Positions 26,785 through 36,754 are shown, counted from the first letter of the stretch. The stretch: 64,000 nt of DNA from Flavobacterium fontis (GCF_900129405.1 NZ_FQVQ01000001.1:62001-126000), one strand, 5' to 3'. Made by a program: numbers and translations. The notes: generated from the letters alone by a model not told the origin.

Positions 26785-26802
26785 CGATAAACTTCCTTCC
26801 TC

Positions 26803-27501
26803 ATGATACAAGTACAACAATTAAGTAAGATGTACGCTAATGGCGTCAAAGTTTTAGATATTAACGAATTGGAAATTCCTAAGGGACAGAGTTTTGGATT
26901 GGTAGGCAACAACGGTGCAGGGAAAACCACCTTGTTTAGTTTGCTGTTAGATTTGATTCAGCCCACTACAGGAAAAGTGATTAACAATGGGGTTGCGGTG
27001 AGTTCGAGCGAGGCTTGGAAACCGTTTACCGCGGCGTTTTTGGACGAGAGTTTTTTAATCGGTTACTTGACGGCGGAAGAGTACTTTTATTTTATCGGGG
27101 AACTTCGAGGCCAGAACAAAGCCGATGTAGACGCCTTGTTGGCCAAGCATGAAGATTTTTTCAACGGAGAGATTTTGACCAAGAAAAAGTATTTGCGCGA
27201 TTTGTCGAAAGGGAATCAGAAAAAAGTGGGAATCATCGCAACGTTGATTGGCAATCCTGAAGTGATTATTTTGGACGAACCCTTTGCGAATTTAGATCCA
27301 ACGACAGTGAATCGTTTAAAAAAGATTTTAAAAGAATTGGCCGAAGATCCCAACGTAACTTTGTTGGTATCGAGCCACGATTTGGTGCATACCGTTGAGG
27401 TTTGTAATCGTATTGTGGCACTGCATTTGGGTCAGGTAGTCAAAGACATTCAAACCAGCCCAGAGACGCTTCAAGAGTTGGAAGCCTTTTTTGCGGTATA
27501 A
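26803..27501 (+). CDS. ABC transporter ATP-binding protein
   Basis: The 232-residue ATPase has Walker A GNNGAGKTT (36-44), signature LSKGNQKK in place of the strict LSGGQ, Walker B VIILDEPFANLD and the switch histidine in VSSHDLVHT. It resembles the CcmA/YadG-like subgroup. It should energise the DUF5687 permease encoded just upstream. A strong hairpin follows the stop codon. Confidence 0.95.
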   Translation: MIQVQQLSKMYANGVKVLDINELEIPKGQSFGLVGNNGAGKTTLFSLLLDLIQPTTGKVINNGVAVSSSEAWKPFTAAFLDESFLIGYLTAEEYFYFIGELRGQNKADVDALLAKHEDFFNGEILTKKKYLRDLSKGNQKKVGIIATLIGNPEVIILDEPFANLDPTTVNRLKKILKELAEDPNVTLLVSSHDLVHTVEVCNRIVALHLGQVVKDIQTSPETLQELEAFFAV

Positions 27502-27520
27502 GGTTGCTATATCTTCTCAG

Positions 27521-27554
27521 GTACACCCCAATGGTTTCGGCTGTTGGGGTGTAC
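27521..27554 (+). terminator. Terminator hairpin after the ABC transporter operon
   Basis: An 11-base perfect inverted repeat GTACACCCCAA / TTGGGGTGTAC (27521-27531 and 27544-27554) with a 12-base loop is followed by TATTTTCAATTTT. It separates the ABC operon from sprE. Confidence 0.75.
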
Positions 27555-27665
27555 TATTTTCAATTTTCCCCCTATTTTTTTTCACTTTACAAAAAGAAAT
27601 GTATTTTTACCCGTTAGATATACTAAAAGCGCCAAATTGCAGTTAGTTAAATAAACGTTTTTGAC

Positions 27666-30545
27666 TTGAAAAACTCAACCCCAAAATATTTCCTTTTTTT
27701 CGGATTTGCTGCCGTACTCGTGGCTTGTTCTACGAAAAAAGATGCCTTTGTCAATCGAAAATTTCACGCATTAAATACCAAATACAATATTTTATACAAT
27801 GGTGAAGTAGCGATGGACCAAGGGGTCGTGGATTTACGCAACCAGTATAAAGACAATTTTTGGGAGGTACTGCCCGTGGAGCGTATGCAAGTTACAGAGG
27901 AAAAAGCATTGCCCGGCGACACAAAGAATCCCAATTTTGATCGGGCTGAAACCAAAGCGATCAAAGCGATTCAAAAGCATTCGATGAATATTGATGGAGT
28001 GGAACGCAATCCCCAAATGGACGAAGCCCACTTAATGCTCGGACAGGCGCGGTATTATGAGCAACGTTTTGTCCCTGCATTGGAAGCGTTCAACTATGTT
28101 TTGTATAAATACCCGCAAAGCGATAAAATTAATTTGGTTAAAATTTGGCGGGAAAAAACCAATATGCGATTGGAAAATGACGAATTAGCCGTCAATAATC
28201 TTCGTAAGTTGTTGAAAGAGATCAAGTTTAAAGACCAAGTGTATGCCGATGCCAACGCTACACTTGCTCAAGCGTTTATCAATTTAAAAGAGATCGACAG
28301 TGCGATTGCCAAGTTGCGTTTGGCTACCGAATTTACCAAACTCGACGAGGAAAAGTCACGGTACCGTTTTATTACGGCGCAATTGTATGAAGATCGCGGT
28401 CAAAAAGACAGTGCTTTTATCGAGTATCAACGGGTTATCGACATGAATCGCAAAGCGGCTCGTCAGTATGTGATCCAAGCCCATGCGCGACAAGCCCGTC
28501 AGTTTAATCCCAAAACAGGCGATACCGTAGCTTTTTTAAAAAAATACAAAGACTTGATGGAAGATCGCGAAAACCGTCCTTTTATGGATGTGTTACACCA
28601 TCAAATGGCCTTGTATTATGAAAAAGTAAACCGACCCAAACAGGCCAAATTGTCTTACAATGCCTCGCTTAAAGCCAAGCCGCAAGATCAATATTTAGTT
28701 GCTTCCAATTACCGAAATTTGGCCGAGCTCCATTTCAACGAAGCGAAATATGTGGTGGCGGGAAAATATTTTGACAGTACGTTGACCGTATTGAATCCGC
28801 GGACACGAGAATTCCGATTGATCACCAAAAAACGAGAAAATCTTCAAGACGTTATCAAGTTTGAAGGCATTGCCCAACGCAATGATAGTATTCTCAACCT
28901 CACAGGCATGTCATTGGCCGATCGAGAAGCTTTTTTTCAAAAACATATTGAGCGTTTGAAAAAAGAAGAAGCGGCGTTAAAACTCATGGCTGAAAAATTG
29001 GCCCAAGAGAAAGCGGCTGCCGAGGCGAATGCCAACCAAGGGAAAGACGCTTTGGGCGCCGATAAGTTGGGAGGTGGAAAGAAAAACGTGATTACTCCCG
29101 TGGCGTCCAGCAATGAAGTCAGCAATTTCTACTTTTACAATCCCAATACCGTTGAAATAGGGAAAGTTGAATTTGGCAAAAAATGGGGGAAACGAACCTA
29201 TGGTGAAAATTGGCGTTGGTCTTCAACAGTAAGCAAAGGGGCAAATCCCGACAAAGAAGATGAAAATGCAAATGCTGAAAAAGAAGAGGAGGTGAAAACG
29301 GTCAATCCGATGCACACCACCGAATTTTATCTTAAACAGTTGCCTACAAACGCAAAAGTATTGGATTCCCTCGCCAAAGAACGCAACTTCGCGTATTATC
29401 AGTTGGGGGTTATTTACAAAGAAAAATTCAAAGAGTACACCCGTTCTGCGAGCAAGTTTGAACAGTTGCTCAAAAACAAACCCGAAGAGCGATTGGTCTT
29501 GCCAAGTTTGTACAACTTATACAAAGTCTATCAAATCATCGACCCTACCAAAGCGGCGGCCATTAAAAGTCGAATTCTCAACGAATATCCCGATACGCGT
29601 TATGCGCAAATTGTTGGCGGAAACACTTCGGCAGCGGCTATAGCCACAACACCTGAGGCAACGTATGATGCGCTTTACCGCGCTTATGATTCGGGGAAGT
29701 ACCGCGAAGTTTTACCGCAAACGGAACAGGCTATCGAGCAATTTACAGGCGAAGAATTGGTGCCCAAATACGAGTTGTTGAAAGCCCAATTGTTAGGGAA
29801 ACTCAAAGGATTATCAGAATATAAAAAGGCCCTGAATTATGTGGCCTTGACCTACCCAAATTCGGAAGAGGGGAAGAAAACGGAGCTCTTTATTCAGAAA
29901 AAAATTCCCTATTTAGAATCGTTGTCTTTTAATTCAGAACCTGTCACTTCGTGGAATATTGTCTATCCAGTGGCATTTCCAACGACAGCAGCTACGCAAA
30001 AGTTGGTGGATAAATTGAAAAAATTTATACAGGAGCGTACCATCGAAACGATGACTTTATCGGAAGACATTTATATGTTGGATAAAAATTTTGTGGTGCT
30101 TCATGGAATTAAAAATTTAGACAACGCTAAGGGAATTGCTCAAGTGTTGAAAGAGTTCAAGGACTACAAAATTGCCGAACCCTATGCCATTATTTCCAAC
30201 GAGAATTATAAGGTGGTACAGGTGATGAAAAATTTTGAGGATTATGTGTCGGGCGATTGGCTGAATAAACCCATCGTGCCGGTGCAACGTACCCTTGAAA
30301 TTGAAAAAGAAATTCCAAAAGTTGTTCCTAAAGGGAAAAACTCAGGCACCGTAACCAAAGAAGAATTGTTTGGTGAAGATCCAGCAGCTCCCGCGGGCGA
30401 TACCCCCAAAGGCACCCAAGGATCGAAACCCACTCCCACGGGCAATCCTTCCAACTCGGTTCCTGCTACCAAATCAAACGCGGCAGAAGACGCACCTATG
30501 AATGCGTTACCGCCAGCGCCAGGCTTTAATCCTAACAAGAAGTAA
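27666..30545 (+). CDS. sprE: SprE/PorW type IX secretion lipoprotein with TPR repeats
   Basis: The 959-residue protein begins with a lipoprotein signal ending in VLVAC (Cys21) and the segment ALNTKYNILYNGEVAMDQG, typical of gliding motility protein SprE, called PorW in Porphyromonas. In Flavobacterium johnsoniae SprE is needed for type IX secretion and gliding, and it is predicted at the outer membrane facing the periplasm. TPR-like helices fill much of residues 120-400 and 550-700, with a Lys/Glu/Ala-rich stretch near 430-460. The tail from about 880 is Pro/Gly/Thr-rich. The start is TTG at 27666. It seems somewhat longer than the F. johnsoniae protein, which I recall at about 870 residues. 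Confidence 0.9.
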   Translation: MKNSTPKYFLFFGFAAVLVACSTKKDAFVNRKFHALNTKYNILYNGEVAMDQGVVDLRNQYKDNFWEVLPVERMQVTEEKALPGDTKNPNFDRAETKAIKAIQKHSMNIDGVERNPQMDEAHLMLGQARYYEQRFVPALEAFNYVLYKYPQSDKINLVKIWREKTNMRLENDELAVNNLRKLLKEIKFKDQVYADANATLAQAFINLKEIDSAIAKLRLATEFTKLDEEKSRYRFITAQLYEDRGQKDSAFIEYQRVIDMNRKAARQYVIQAHARQARQFNPKTGDTVAFLKKYKDLMEDRENRPFMDVLHHQMALYYEKVNRPKQAKLSYNASLKAKPQDQYLVASNYRNLAELHFNEAKYVVAGKYFDSTLTVLNPRTREFRLITKKRENLQDVIKFEGIAQRNDSILNLTGMSLADREAFFQKHIERLKKEEAALKLMAEKLAQEKAAAEANANQGKDALGADKLGGGKKNVITPVASSNEVSNFYFYNPNTVEIGKVEFGKKWGKRTYGENWRWSSTVSKGANPDKEDENANAEKEEEVKTVNPMHTTEFYLKQLPTNAKVLDSLAKERNFAYYQLGVIYKEKFKEYTRSASKFEQLLKNKPEERLVLPSLYNLYKVYQIIDPTKAAAIKSRILNEYPDTRYAQIVGGNTSAAAIATTPEATYDALYRAYDSGKYREVLPQTEQAIEQFTGEELVPKYELLKAQLLGKLKGLSEYKKALNYVALTYPNSEEGKKTELFIQKKIPYLESLSFNSEPVTSWNIVYPVAFPTTAATQKLVDKLKKFIQERTIETMTLSEDIYMLDKNFVVLHGIKNLDNAKGIAQVLKEFKDYKIAEPYAIISNENYKVVQVMKNFEDYVSGDWLNKPIVPVQRTLEIEKEIPKVVPKGKNSGTVTKEELFGEDPAAPAGDTPKGTQGSKPTPTGNPSNSVPATKSNAAEDAPMNALPPAPGFNPNKK

Positions 30546-30546
30546 T

Positions 30547-30951
30547 ATGTTTGAGAAAAAAACCAAATCGTATACCGATTTATTAGGAAAGACCAACCGA
30601 ATTGTGGAAGGTACCACTATACAAGGAAACATTGTTTCTCCGGCCGATTTTCGTTTGGACGGACAGTTGGTGGGAAATTTTGAAACCAAAGGAAAACTAG
30701 TCATTGGTCCGGCGGGTAGTGTTCAAGGTGATATAATTTGCAAAAATTGCGACATTGAAGGTCGTGTGGAGGGGAAACTTCAAATTTCAGACCTATTAAG
30801 TGTTAAATCGAAGGCCGTAATCAAAGGAGAAGTGGTCTGTGGAAAATTGGCGGTAGAACCCGGTGCAGAGTTTTCGGCTACCTGTGTGATGAAGCCTCAG
30901 GTGAAACCCATTTCGCAATCCCATGAGCCCGTCACCGAAAAAACAGCCTAA
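30547..30951 (+). CDS. Bactofilin (polymer-forming cytoskeletal protein)
   Basis: This 134-residue protein has the right-handed beta-helix repeat of bactofilins: short strands with glycines in GTTIQGNIVSPADFRLDGQLVG-like order through about residue 105. Bactofilins polymerise without nucleotides and act as cytoskeletal scaffolds, often near the cell wall. ATG 30547 is chosen since it follows the sprE stop closely and begins MFEKKTKSY; an upstream in-frame start would lie inside sprE. The 3' end overlaps the next gene by 29 bases. Confidence 0.92.
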   Translation: MFEKKTKSYTDLLGKTNRIVEGTTIQGNIVSPADFRLDGQLVGNFETKGKLVIGPAGSVQGDIICKNCDIEGRVEGKLQISDLLSVKSKAVIKGEVVCGKLAVEPGAEFSATCVMKPQVKPISQSHEPVTEKTA

Positions 30952-31150
30952 CCGTTGGATTGCGTTGTTGAATATTCCCCTTCAAATGGGAATAATCATT
31001 TTTTTATTTTCGTTGTTGGGACAATGGTTAGACAGCAAATATCCCAATTCTAATCAATGGTATACCGAGGGAGTCACCGTGTTTGGTGTTTTTGTGGCGC
31101 TCTATAATGTATACCGACAAGTTCAAGAAATCGATAAACATGATTCGTGA
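30923..31150 (+). CDS. AtpZ/AtpI-like small membrane protein of the ATP synthase cluster
   Basis: The 75-residue protein has two transmembrane helices (about 15-32 and 48-63) connected by a short loop, with GQWLDSKYPNS resembling AtpZ/AtpI proteins. Family members assist assembly of the c-ring or take up magnesium at ATP synthase. It overlaps the bactofilin gene by 29 bases and the next gene by 11 bases, and leads into the atp genes. Confidence 0.85.
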   Translation: MSPSPKKQPNRWIALLNIPLQMGIIIFLFSLLGQWLDSKYPNSNQWYTEGVTVFGVFVALYNVYRQVQEIDKHDS

Positions 31151-31574
31151 GTGCCAAAACGTTTGCTTCAAAGCATTGCTTTGTGCGTGGCTGGGCTACG
31201 GCATAAATCGCTTGGTTTTTGCCTTACACGAACCTTTTTCCAGTTCGGCCCAACGTTATTACTGGTCGGTGGAATCTTTATTTTTCATTTTTGCAATTTT
31301 ATCTTTAGCCATTCTAACTTTTTTAGTAGGCGTAAAACACAAAAACTTCGATCAAGTCGGCATGACTTTTTTGGTGGTGACTACGATAAAAATGGCCCTC
31401 GCTTTTGCGTTCGGAAAAGAAATAATCTACGGTTTTTCAAGCGCTCAGGAAAAAATTAATTTTTACAGCATTTTTGCATTTTTTCTTGTGGTGGAGACGG
31501 TTTTAACCATTCAACTATTGAATAATACGACTCAAAAGCCCACTTTTAACGAAAAATTCAAAAAAGAACGGTAA
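31140..31574 (+). CDS. DUF6168-like membrane protein upstream of atpB
   Basis: This 144-residue protein has four predicted transmembrane helices and a lysine-rich C-terminal tail. It occupies the position between atpZ/I and atpB where Flavobacteriaceae carry a DUF6168 gene. ATG 31140 overlaps the atpZ/I stop region by 11 bases; an in-frame ATG at 31083 is possible but would increase the overlap. Four helices and this position recall the uncI/AtpI proteins, but homology is not visible by eye. Confidence 0.78.
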   Translation: MIRECQNVCFKALLCAWLGYGINRLVFALHEPFSSSAQRYYWSVESLFFIFAILSLAILTFLVGVKHKNFDQVGMTFLVVTTIKMALAFAFGKEIIYGFSSAQEKINFYSIFAFFLVVETVLTIQLLNNTTQKPTFNEKFKKER

Positions 31575-31579
31575 TCCCA

Positions 31580-31608
31580 TTGTTTTTTTTCTAAAAGATG
31601 TACCTTTG
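31580..31608 (+). promoter_or_regulatory. Promoter for atpB operon: -33 TTG and -7 TACCTTTG
   Basis: TTG at 31580-31582 and TACCTTTG at 31601-31608 are separated by 18 bases, a good Bacteroidota promoter layout. The start codon follows 38 bases later. This is the best two-part promoter I see in the window and suggests that the core atp genes can be transcribed independently of sprE. Confidence 0.7.
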
Positions 31609-31646
31609 CACCAAATTTTGGAAACCTTAAAATTACGTGAATAAAA

Positions 31647-32816
31647 ATGGTGATTTCTAGAAAACCAAGCCACTTCATTGTAGCTGCCCTACTGGCTTTT
31701 ATGCCCTTACTTTCATTCGCGAATGACAATCACGGAGCACATACGCAAACGACGGCTTCACAAGAAGCAACGACTGCTATGGGGAAAGGACATGAGGGAG
31801 ATCACTCCAGTGAAGGAGATCAAACTTTAACAGAAGAGGAGAAAAAAGTAAAAGAAAGAGAAGAATTTATTCAACACCATTTACTAGATTCTCACGATTT
31901 TACATTGTTTTCTTATGGTAACGGTCACCACGTAGGTTTTTCATTACCTGTAATACTTTGGGATAATGGATTACATATCTTTTCTTCTTCAAAATTTGAA
32001 CATGAAACGGCCGTAGCCGAAAGCAATGGGAATTTTTATAAAATCGTACATGGTCAAATATTCAAAACGGATGCTAAAGGTACTATTGAATATGAAGGAC
32101 ATCACCCTACCAACAAGAAACCTTTAGATTTGTCAATAACTAAAAATGTTTTTATGATTTTAGTTGTTGCCTTTTTAATGTTTGTGTTGTTTAGAAGTCT
32201 AGCTAACTCGTATAAAAAGAATAATGGTATTGCATCAGGCGTTGGTCGTTTTTTTGAACCAATTATACTTTTCATTCGTGACGATATCGCTATTCCTAAT
32301 ATAGGTGAAAAACATTATAAAAAGTACATGAGTCATTTATTGACTGTTTTCTTTTTTATATGGTTTTTAAACATGTTTGGATTGACGCCGCTTGGAGTTA
32401 ACGTGACGAATAATATTGCAATTACAGCTGCTTTGGCTATTTTAACGTATTTGATTACCACGTTTACTGCTAACAAAAACTACTGGGGTCATATTTTTTG
32501 GATGCCAGGTGTGCCTGTTCCAATGAAAATTATTTTGGCACCAATTGAGCTATTAGGTACTTTGATTAAGCCTTTTTCATTAACGGTTCGTCTTTATGCA
32601 AATATGCTCGCTGGACACGTTGTTTTGATGAGTATTATTGCTATGATGTATACTTTCAACAATATGATTGGAAGTAGTTTGTCCTTTGTGTTGGCTTTTG
32701 CTTTGTCAATTTTAGAGGTTTTAGTTGCGGGTCTACAGGCCTATATATTTACAATGTTGACCGCTCTTTATTTTGGTGCGGCAAAAGAGGAACATCATCA
32801 CGATGACCATCATTAA
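31647..32816 (+). CDS. atpB: F0F1 ATP synthase subunit a
   Basis: Subunit a forms the proton half-channels next to the c-ring. The 389-residue protein carries an N-terminal signal peptide (about 1-25, ending LLSFAN) and a long His/Glu-rich periplasmic extension before the first core helix near residue 160. This long extension is usual in Bacteroidota. The essential arginine is in SLTVRLYANMLAGH. The C-terminus is histidine-rich. It heads atpBEFHAG. Confidence 0.96.
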   Translation: MVISRKPSHFIVAALLAFMPLLSFANDNHGAHTQTTASQEATTAMGKGHEGDHSSEGDQTLTEEEKKVKEREEFIQHHLLDSHDFTLFSYGNGHHVGFSLPVILWDNGLHIFSSSKFEHETAVAESNGNFYKIVHGQIFKTDAKGTIEYEGHHPTNKKPLDLSITKNVFMILVVAFLMFVLFRSLANSYKKNNGIASGVGRFFEPIILFIRDDIAIPNIGEKHYKKYMSHLLTVFFFIWFLNMFGLTPLGVNVTNNIAITAALAILTYLITTFTANKNYWGHIFWMPGVPVPMKIILAPIELLGTLIKPFSLTVRLYANMLAGHVVLMSIIAMMYTFNNMIGSSLSFVLAFALSILEVLVAGLQAYIFTMLTALYFGAAKEEHHHDDHH

Positions 32817-32832
32817 TTTTTTGAATGTTTAA

Positions 32833-33042
<210 letters not shown>

Positions 33043-33116
33043 TAATTCTAAACAATTGTTGTAACGGTTGGTTGCAACAATTGTTTTCAAATTAACATTA
33101 ATAAAAACATAATATA

Positions 33117-33617
33117 ATGGAACAATTATTAGGTCAATTTTCTTTAGGCTTATTTATATTACAGGCAGTAATTTTCGTTGGACTTGTTTTGTTGTTGAAA
33201 AAATTTGCATGGAAACCTATCTTAGATGCGGTGAATGAGCGCGAAGAAGGGATTAAAAATGCGTTGCAATCAGCGGAACAAGCGCGTCAAGAAATGGCCA
33301 ATTTAAAATCTGATAATGAGAAATTATTGGCAGATGCCCGTGCAGAACGCGATACACTATTGAAGGAGGCGCGTGAGATCAAAGAAAAAATGATCAACGA
33401 TGCGAAGGCAGACGCTCAAGCGCAAGGCGAGAAAATGATTGCCCAAGCAAAAGCGGCTATCGAAGGTGAGAAAAATGCAGCTATGGCTGAATTGAAAAGC
33501 CAAGTTTCGGCGCTTTCCTTGGAAATTGCTGAAAAATTATTGCGTGATGAATTATCCAACAAAGAAGCGCAATCTAAATTGGTAGAAAAAATGTTGGGTG
33601 ATTCCAAATTAAACTAA
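33117..33617 (+). CDS. atpF: F0F1 ATP synthase subunit b
   Basis: The 166-residue protein has one N-terminal transmembrane helix (about 9-27) and a long amphipathic helix for dimerisation (about 40-150), including the WKPILDAVNEREEGIKNAL region typical of subunit b. It links F0 to the F1 head as the peripheral stalk. It is followed after six bases by atpH. Confidence 0.96.
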   Translation: MEQLLGQFSLGLFILQAVIFVGLVLLLKKFAWKPILDAVNEREEGIKNALQSAEQARQEMANLKSDNEKLLADARAERDTLLKEAREIKEKMINDAKADAQAQGEKMIAQAKAAIEGEKNAAMAELKSQVSALSLEIAEKLLRDELSNKEAQSKLVEKMLGDSKLN

Positions 33618-33623
33618 TAACGT

Positions 33624-34151
33624 ATGTCAAGAGCAGCGATTCGATACGCGAAAGCGATTTTAGATATTGCCACGGCTTCTGGAAAATCAGAAGCAGTAAA
33701 TGCCGATATGAAGTCGATTACAGCCGCCTTAGCGGAAAGTCACGAATTACACGTGTTTTTATCGAGCCCTGTGGTTCGTTTGGAAGCCAAGAAAAATGCG
33801 TTACTTGAAATTTTCGCTGGCGTTCAACAAGAAACGCAAAGTTTGTTTCAATTGTTGTTTACCAACAAACGTTTTGAAATTTTAGGAGCAATTGCCAAAC
33901 AATACGGTCATTTGTATGATGAAAGTATCGGGGTTGAAATTGCCAAAGTGACCACTGCAATTCCCATGACAGCCGAAATGGAAAAAACCATAAGCGCCAA
34001 AATTGCAGAAATGTCATCCAAGAAAATTACTATAGAAAATACGATAGATCCATCCATTATAGGTGGTTTTATCTTACGCATCGGCGATATGCAATACAAT
34101 GCCTCTGTATCCGGTCGTTTAAATGAGTTAAAAAGAGAGTTTAGTAACTAA
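33624..34151 (+). CDS. atpH: F0F1 ATP synthase subunit delta
   Basis: The 175-residue protein begins RAAIRYAKAILDIA, the usual delta/OSCP start, and ends with the conserved IIGGFILRIGDMQYNASVSGRL segment. It sits at the top of F1 and binds the b-dimer. It lies between atpF and atpA as expected. Confidence 0.96.
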   Translation: MSRAAIRYAKAILDIATASGKSEAVNADMKSITAALAESHELHVFLSSPVVRLEAKKNALLEIFAGVQQETQSLFQLLFTNKRFEILGAIAKQYGHLYDESIGVEIAKVTTAIPMTAEMEKTISAKIAEMSSKKITIENTIDPSIIGGFILRIGDMQYNASVSGRLNELKREFSN

Positions 34152-34174
34152 TACATCATTAAAGATATATTACA

Positions 34175-35749
34175 ATGGCAGAAATTAAAGCTGCTGAAAT
34201 TTCAGCAATCCTTAAAAAACAACTAACCGGTTTTGAATCGGGAGCTTCTTTGGAAGAAGTAGGAACCGTACTTGAAGTAGGGGATGGTATCGCACGCGTT
34301 TACGGGTTATCCAATGCACAATACGGCGAGTTAGTGCAGTTTGATAACGGACTCGAGGCGATTGTATTAAACCTTGAGGAAGATAATGTTGGGGTGGTAC
34401 TTTTAGGACCCTCAACCGGAATCAAAGAAGGTTCAACCGTAAAACGTACCCAACGTATCGCTTCTTTGAAAGTCGGTGAGGGAATCGTAGGACGTGTTGT
34501 GGATACGCTAGGAAATCCTATCGATGGAAAAGGACCGATCAGCGGTGAGTTGTATGAAATGCCATTGGAACGCAAAGCGCCGGGGGTAATTTTCCGTCAG
34601 CCTGTAAACGAACCTCTTCAAACGGGTATCAAAGCGGTTGATGCTATGATTCCAGTAGGTCGTGGTCAGCGTGAGTTGGTTATCGGTGACCGTCAAACCG
34701 GAAAAACTACCGTTTGTATCGATACCATTTTGAACCAAAAAGAATTTTTTGACGCAGGTCAACCTGTATATTGTATCTACGTGGCTGTAGGTCAAAAAGC
34801 TTCTACCGTGGCAGCTATCGCTAAAACTTTAGAAGAAAAAGGTGCTTTGGCGTATACTACAATTGTAGCCGCTAATGCCTCTGACCCAGCTCCAATGCAA
34901 GTATATGCTCCTATGGCTGGTGCAGCTATCGGGGAGTACTTCCGTGATACAGGACGTCCTGCTTTGATTGTATATGATGATTTGTCTAAACAAGCGGTAG
35001 CTTACCGTGAGGTGTCGTTGTTGTTACGTCGTCCACCAGGACGTGAAGCGTATCCCGGAGACGTTTTCTACTTGCACTCTCGTTTGTTAGAAAGAGCGGC
35101 CAAAGTAATCGCTGATGACGATATCGCTAAAAACATGAATGACTTACCCGAATCCTTGAAACCTATCGTTAAAGGAGGCGGCTCATTAACAGCGCTACCC
35201 ATTATCGAAACCCAAGCCGGTGACGTTTCGGCGTATATTCCTACCAACGTAATTTCGATTACTGACGGACAGATTTTCTTGGAATCTGACTTGTTCAACT
35301 CTGGGGTTCGTCCAGCGATTAACGTAGGTATCTCCGTATCTCGTGTAGGAGGTAACGCGCAAATCAAATCCATGAAAAAAGTAGCGGGTACCTTAAAATT
35401 AGACCAAGCGCAATACCGTGAATTGGAAGCGTTTGCCAAATTCGGTTCCGATTTGGATGCGGCCACGTTGAATGTAATTGAAAAAGGAAAACGCAACGTT
35501 GAAATCTTGAAGCAATCGGTGAACGATCCGTTTACAGTGGAGGACCAAGTAGCGATTATCTATGCGGGGTCTAAAAACTTGTTGCGTAATGTTCCTGTGA
35601 ATAAGGTAAAAGAATTCGAGAGAGATTTCTTAGACTATTTGAACAACAAACACCGCGATACCTTAAACGCTTTGAAAGCGGGTAAATTTGACGATACCAT
35701 CACAGATGTATTGGAAAAAGCAGCCAAAGAAATCGCAGCAAAATATTAA
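34175..35749 (+). CDS. atpA: F0F1 ATP synthase subunit alpha
   Basis: The 524-residue subunit carries the Walker A loop GDRQTGKT near residue 172, the [19 protein letters not shown] segment, and the C-terminal helical domain. It forms the regulatory non-catalytic nucleotide sites of the F1 hexamer. The partner catalytic beta gene is not adjacent. An inverted repeat separates it from atpG. Confidence 0.98.
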   Translation: MAEIKAAEISAILKKQLTGFESGASLEEVGTVLEVGDGIARVYGLSNAQYGELVQFDNGLEAIVLNLEEDNVGVVLLGPSTGIKEGSTVKRTQRIASLKVGEGIVGRVVDTLGNPIDGKGPISGELYEMPLERKAPGVIFRQPVNEPLQTGIKAVDAMIPVGRGQRELVIGDRQTGKTTVCIDTILNQKEFFDAGQPVYCIYVAVGQKASTVAAIAKTLEEKGALAYTTIVAANASDPAPMQVYAPMAGAAIGEYFRDTGRPALIVYDDLSKQAVAYREVSLLLRRPPGREAYPGDVFYLHSRLLERAAKVIADDDIAKNMNDLPESLKPIVKGGGSLTALPIIETQAGDVSAYIPTNVISITDGQIFLESDLFNSGVRPAINVGISVSRVGGNAQIKSMKKVAGTLKLDQAQYRELEAFAKFGSDLDAATLNVIEKGKRNVEILKQSVNDPFTVEDQVAIIYAGSKNLLRNVPVNKVKEFERDFLDYLNNKHRDTLNALKAGKFDDTITDVLEKAAKEIAAKY

Positions 35750-35762
35750 TAAAAAGTGAACA

Positions 35763-35816
35763 GTAACTAGTGATTAGTAATTAGCTAATCACTAGTCACT
35801 AATTACTAATTACTAC
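35763..35816 (+). repeat. Inverted repeat / AT-rich short repeats between atpA and atpG
   Basis: A perfect 12-base inverted repeat ACTAGTGATTAG / CTAATCACTAGT (35766-35777 and 35785-35796) has a seven-base loop TAATTAG. It is followed by CACTAATTACTAATTACTAC, which repeats the same word. The structure fills the gap between two subunit genes. It lacks a T-run, so it is not a classical terminator. Confidence 0.8.
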
Positions 35817-35822
35817 ATAATA

Positions 35823-36680
35823 ATGGCAAACTTAAAGGAAATTCGCAGTAGAATCACCTCGGTACAATCAACGATGCAAATTACATCGGCGATGAAAATG
35901 GTTTCTGCTGCTAAGCTAAAAAAAGCGCAAGATGCTATTACAGCCATGCGTCCTTATGCCGAGAAGTTAACGGAATTACTTCAAAACCTTAGCGCTACCA
36001 TTGAAGGTGATTTAGGCGGAAGCTTTACCGAACAACGGGAAGTAAAAAAGGTATTGATTGTAGCCATTACCTCCAATCGTGGATTGTGTGGTGCGTTTAA
36101 CGCCAATGTAATCAAACAAGTTCGCGCGTTGGAAGAAAGCTACAAAGGAAAAGAAGTAACGATTTATACAATCGGTAAAAAATCAGGCGATGCTTTCCGT
36201 AAGACCAATACGCTTGCAGGTGAAAACACGGCTATTTTTGATCAACTTACCTTTGAGAATGCCGCAACCATTGCCCAAGATTTGATGGATAAATTTGCAG
36301 CTGGCGAATTTGATAAAATTGAATTGGTATACAATCAATTTAAAAATGCAGCCACCCAAATTATCAAAACCGAGCAATTCCTTCCTTTGGCTTCGGGTGA
36401 ATCGGTACAATCTGCCAGTGCGGATTACATCTTCGAACCAACAAAAGAAGAAATTGTGTTGACATTGATTCCAAAATCATTGAAAACCCAGTTGTACAAA
36501 GCCATTCGTGATTCTTTTGCCGCAGAGCACGGGGCACGTATGACCGCGATGCATAAAGCGACCGACAACGCTACGGCCTTGCGCAATCAATTGAAGTTAA
36601 CGTACAACAAAGCGCGTCAGGCTGCCATTACCAACGAAATCCTTGAGATTGTTGGAGGTGCCGAAGCATTAAAAGGCTAA
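35823..36680 (+). CDS. atpG: F0F1 ATP synthase subunit gamma
   Basis: The 285-residue central-stalk subunit starts MANLKEIRSRITSVQSTMQI and ends TNEILEIVGGAEAL, both canonical. The segment SNRGLCGAFN is also diagnostic. It is the last gene of the cluster and is followed by a terminator, which confirms that atpD and atpC are not in this operon. Confidence 0.97.
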   Translation: MANLKEIRSRITSVQSTMQITSAMKMVSAAKLKKAQDAITAMRPYAEKLTELLQNLSATIEGDLGGSFTEQREVKKVLIVAITSNRGLCGAFNANVIKQVRALEESYKGKEVTIYTIGKKSGDAFRKTNTLAGENTAIFDQLTFENAATIAQDLMDKFAAGEFDKIELVYNQFKNAATQIIKTEQFLPLASGESVQSASADYIFEPTKEEIVLTLIPKSLKTQLYKAIRDSFAAEHGARMTAMHKATDNATALRNQLKLTYNKARQAAITNEILEIVGGAEALKG

Positions 36681-36700
36681 TTATCCTCAGCGATATAAAT

Positions 36701-36730
36701 AAGAGTCGGCATTGTCGGCTCTTTTTTTTT
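36701..36730 (+). terminator. Rho-independent terminator after atpG
   Basis: The stem AAGAGTCG / CGGCTCTT (36701-36708 and 36716-36723, one G-T pair) with a seven-base loop is followed by a run of nine T. It lies 20 bases after the atpG stop. Confidence 0.88.
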
Positions 36731-36746
36731 GCATGTATATAATCGT

Positions 36747-36754
36747 TATTTTTG
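36747..36754 (+). promoter_or_regulatory. Putative -7 promoter box (TATTTTTG)
   Basis: TATTTTTG fits the consensus and lies 16 bases upstream of the TTG start at 36771. A TTTG at 36728-36731 is present but closer than normal -33 spacing. Confidence 0.5.
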
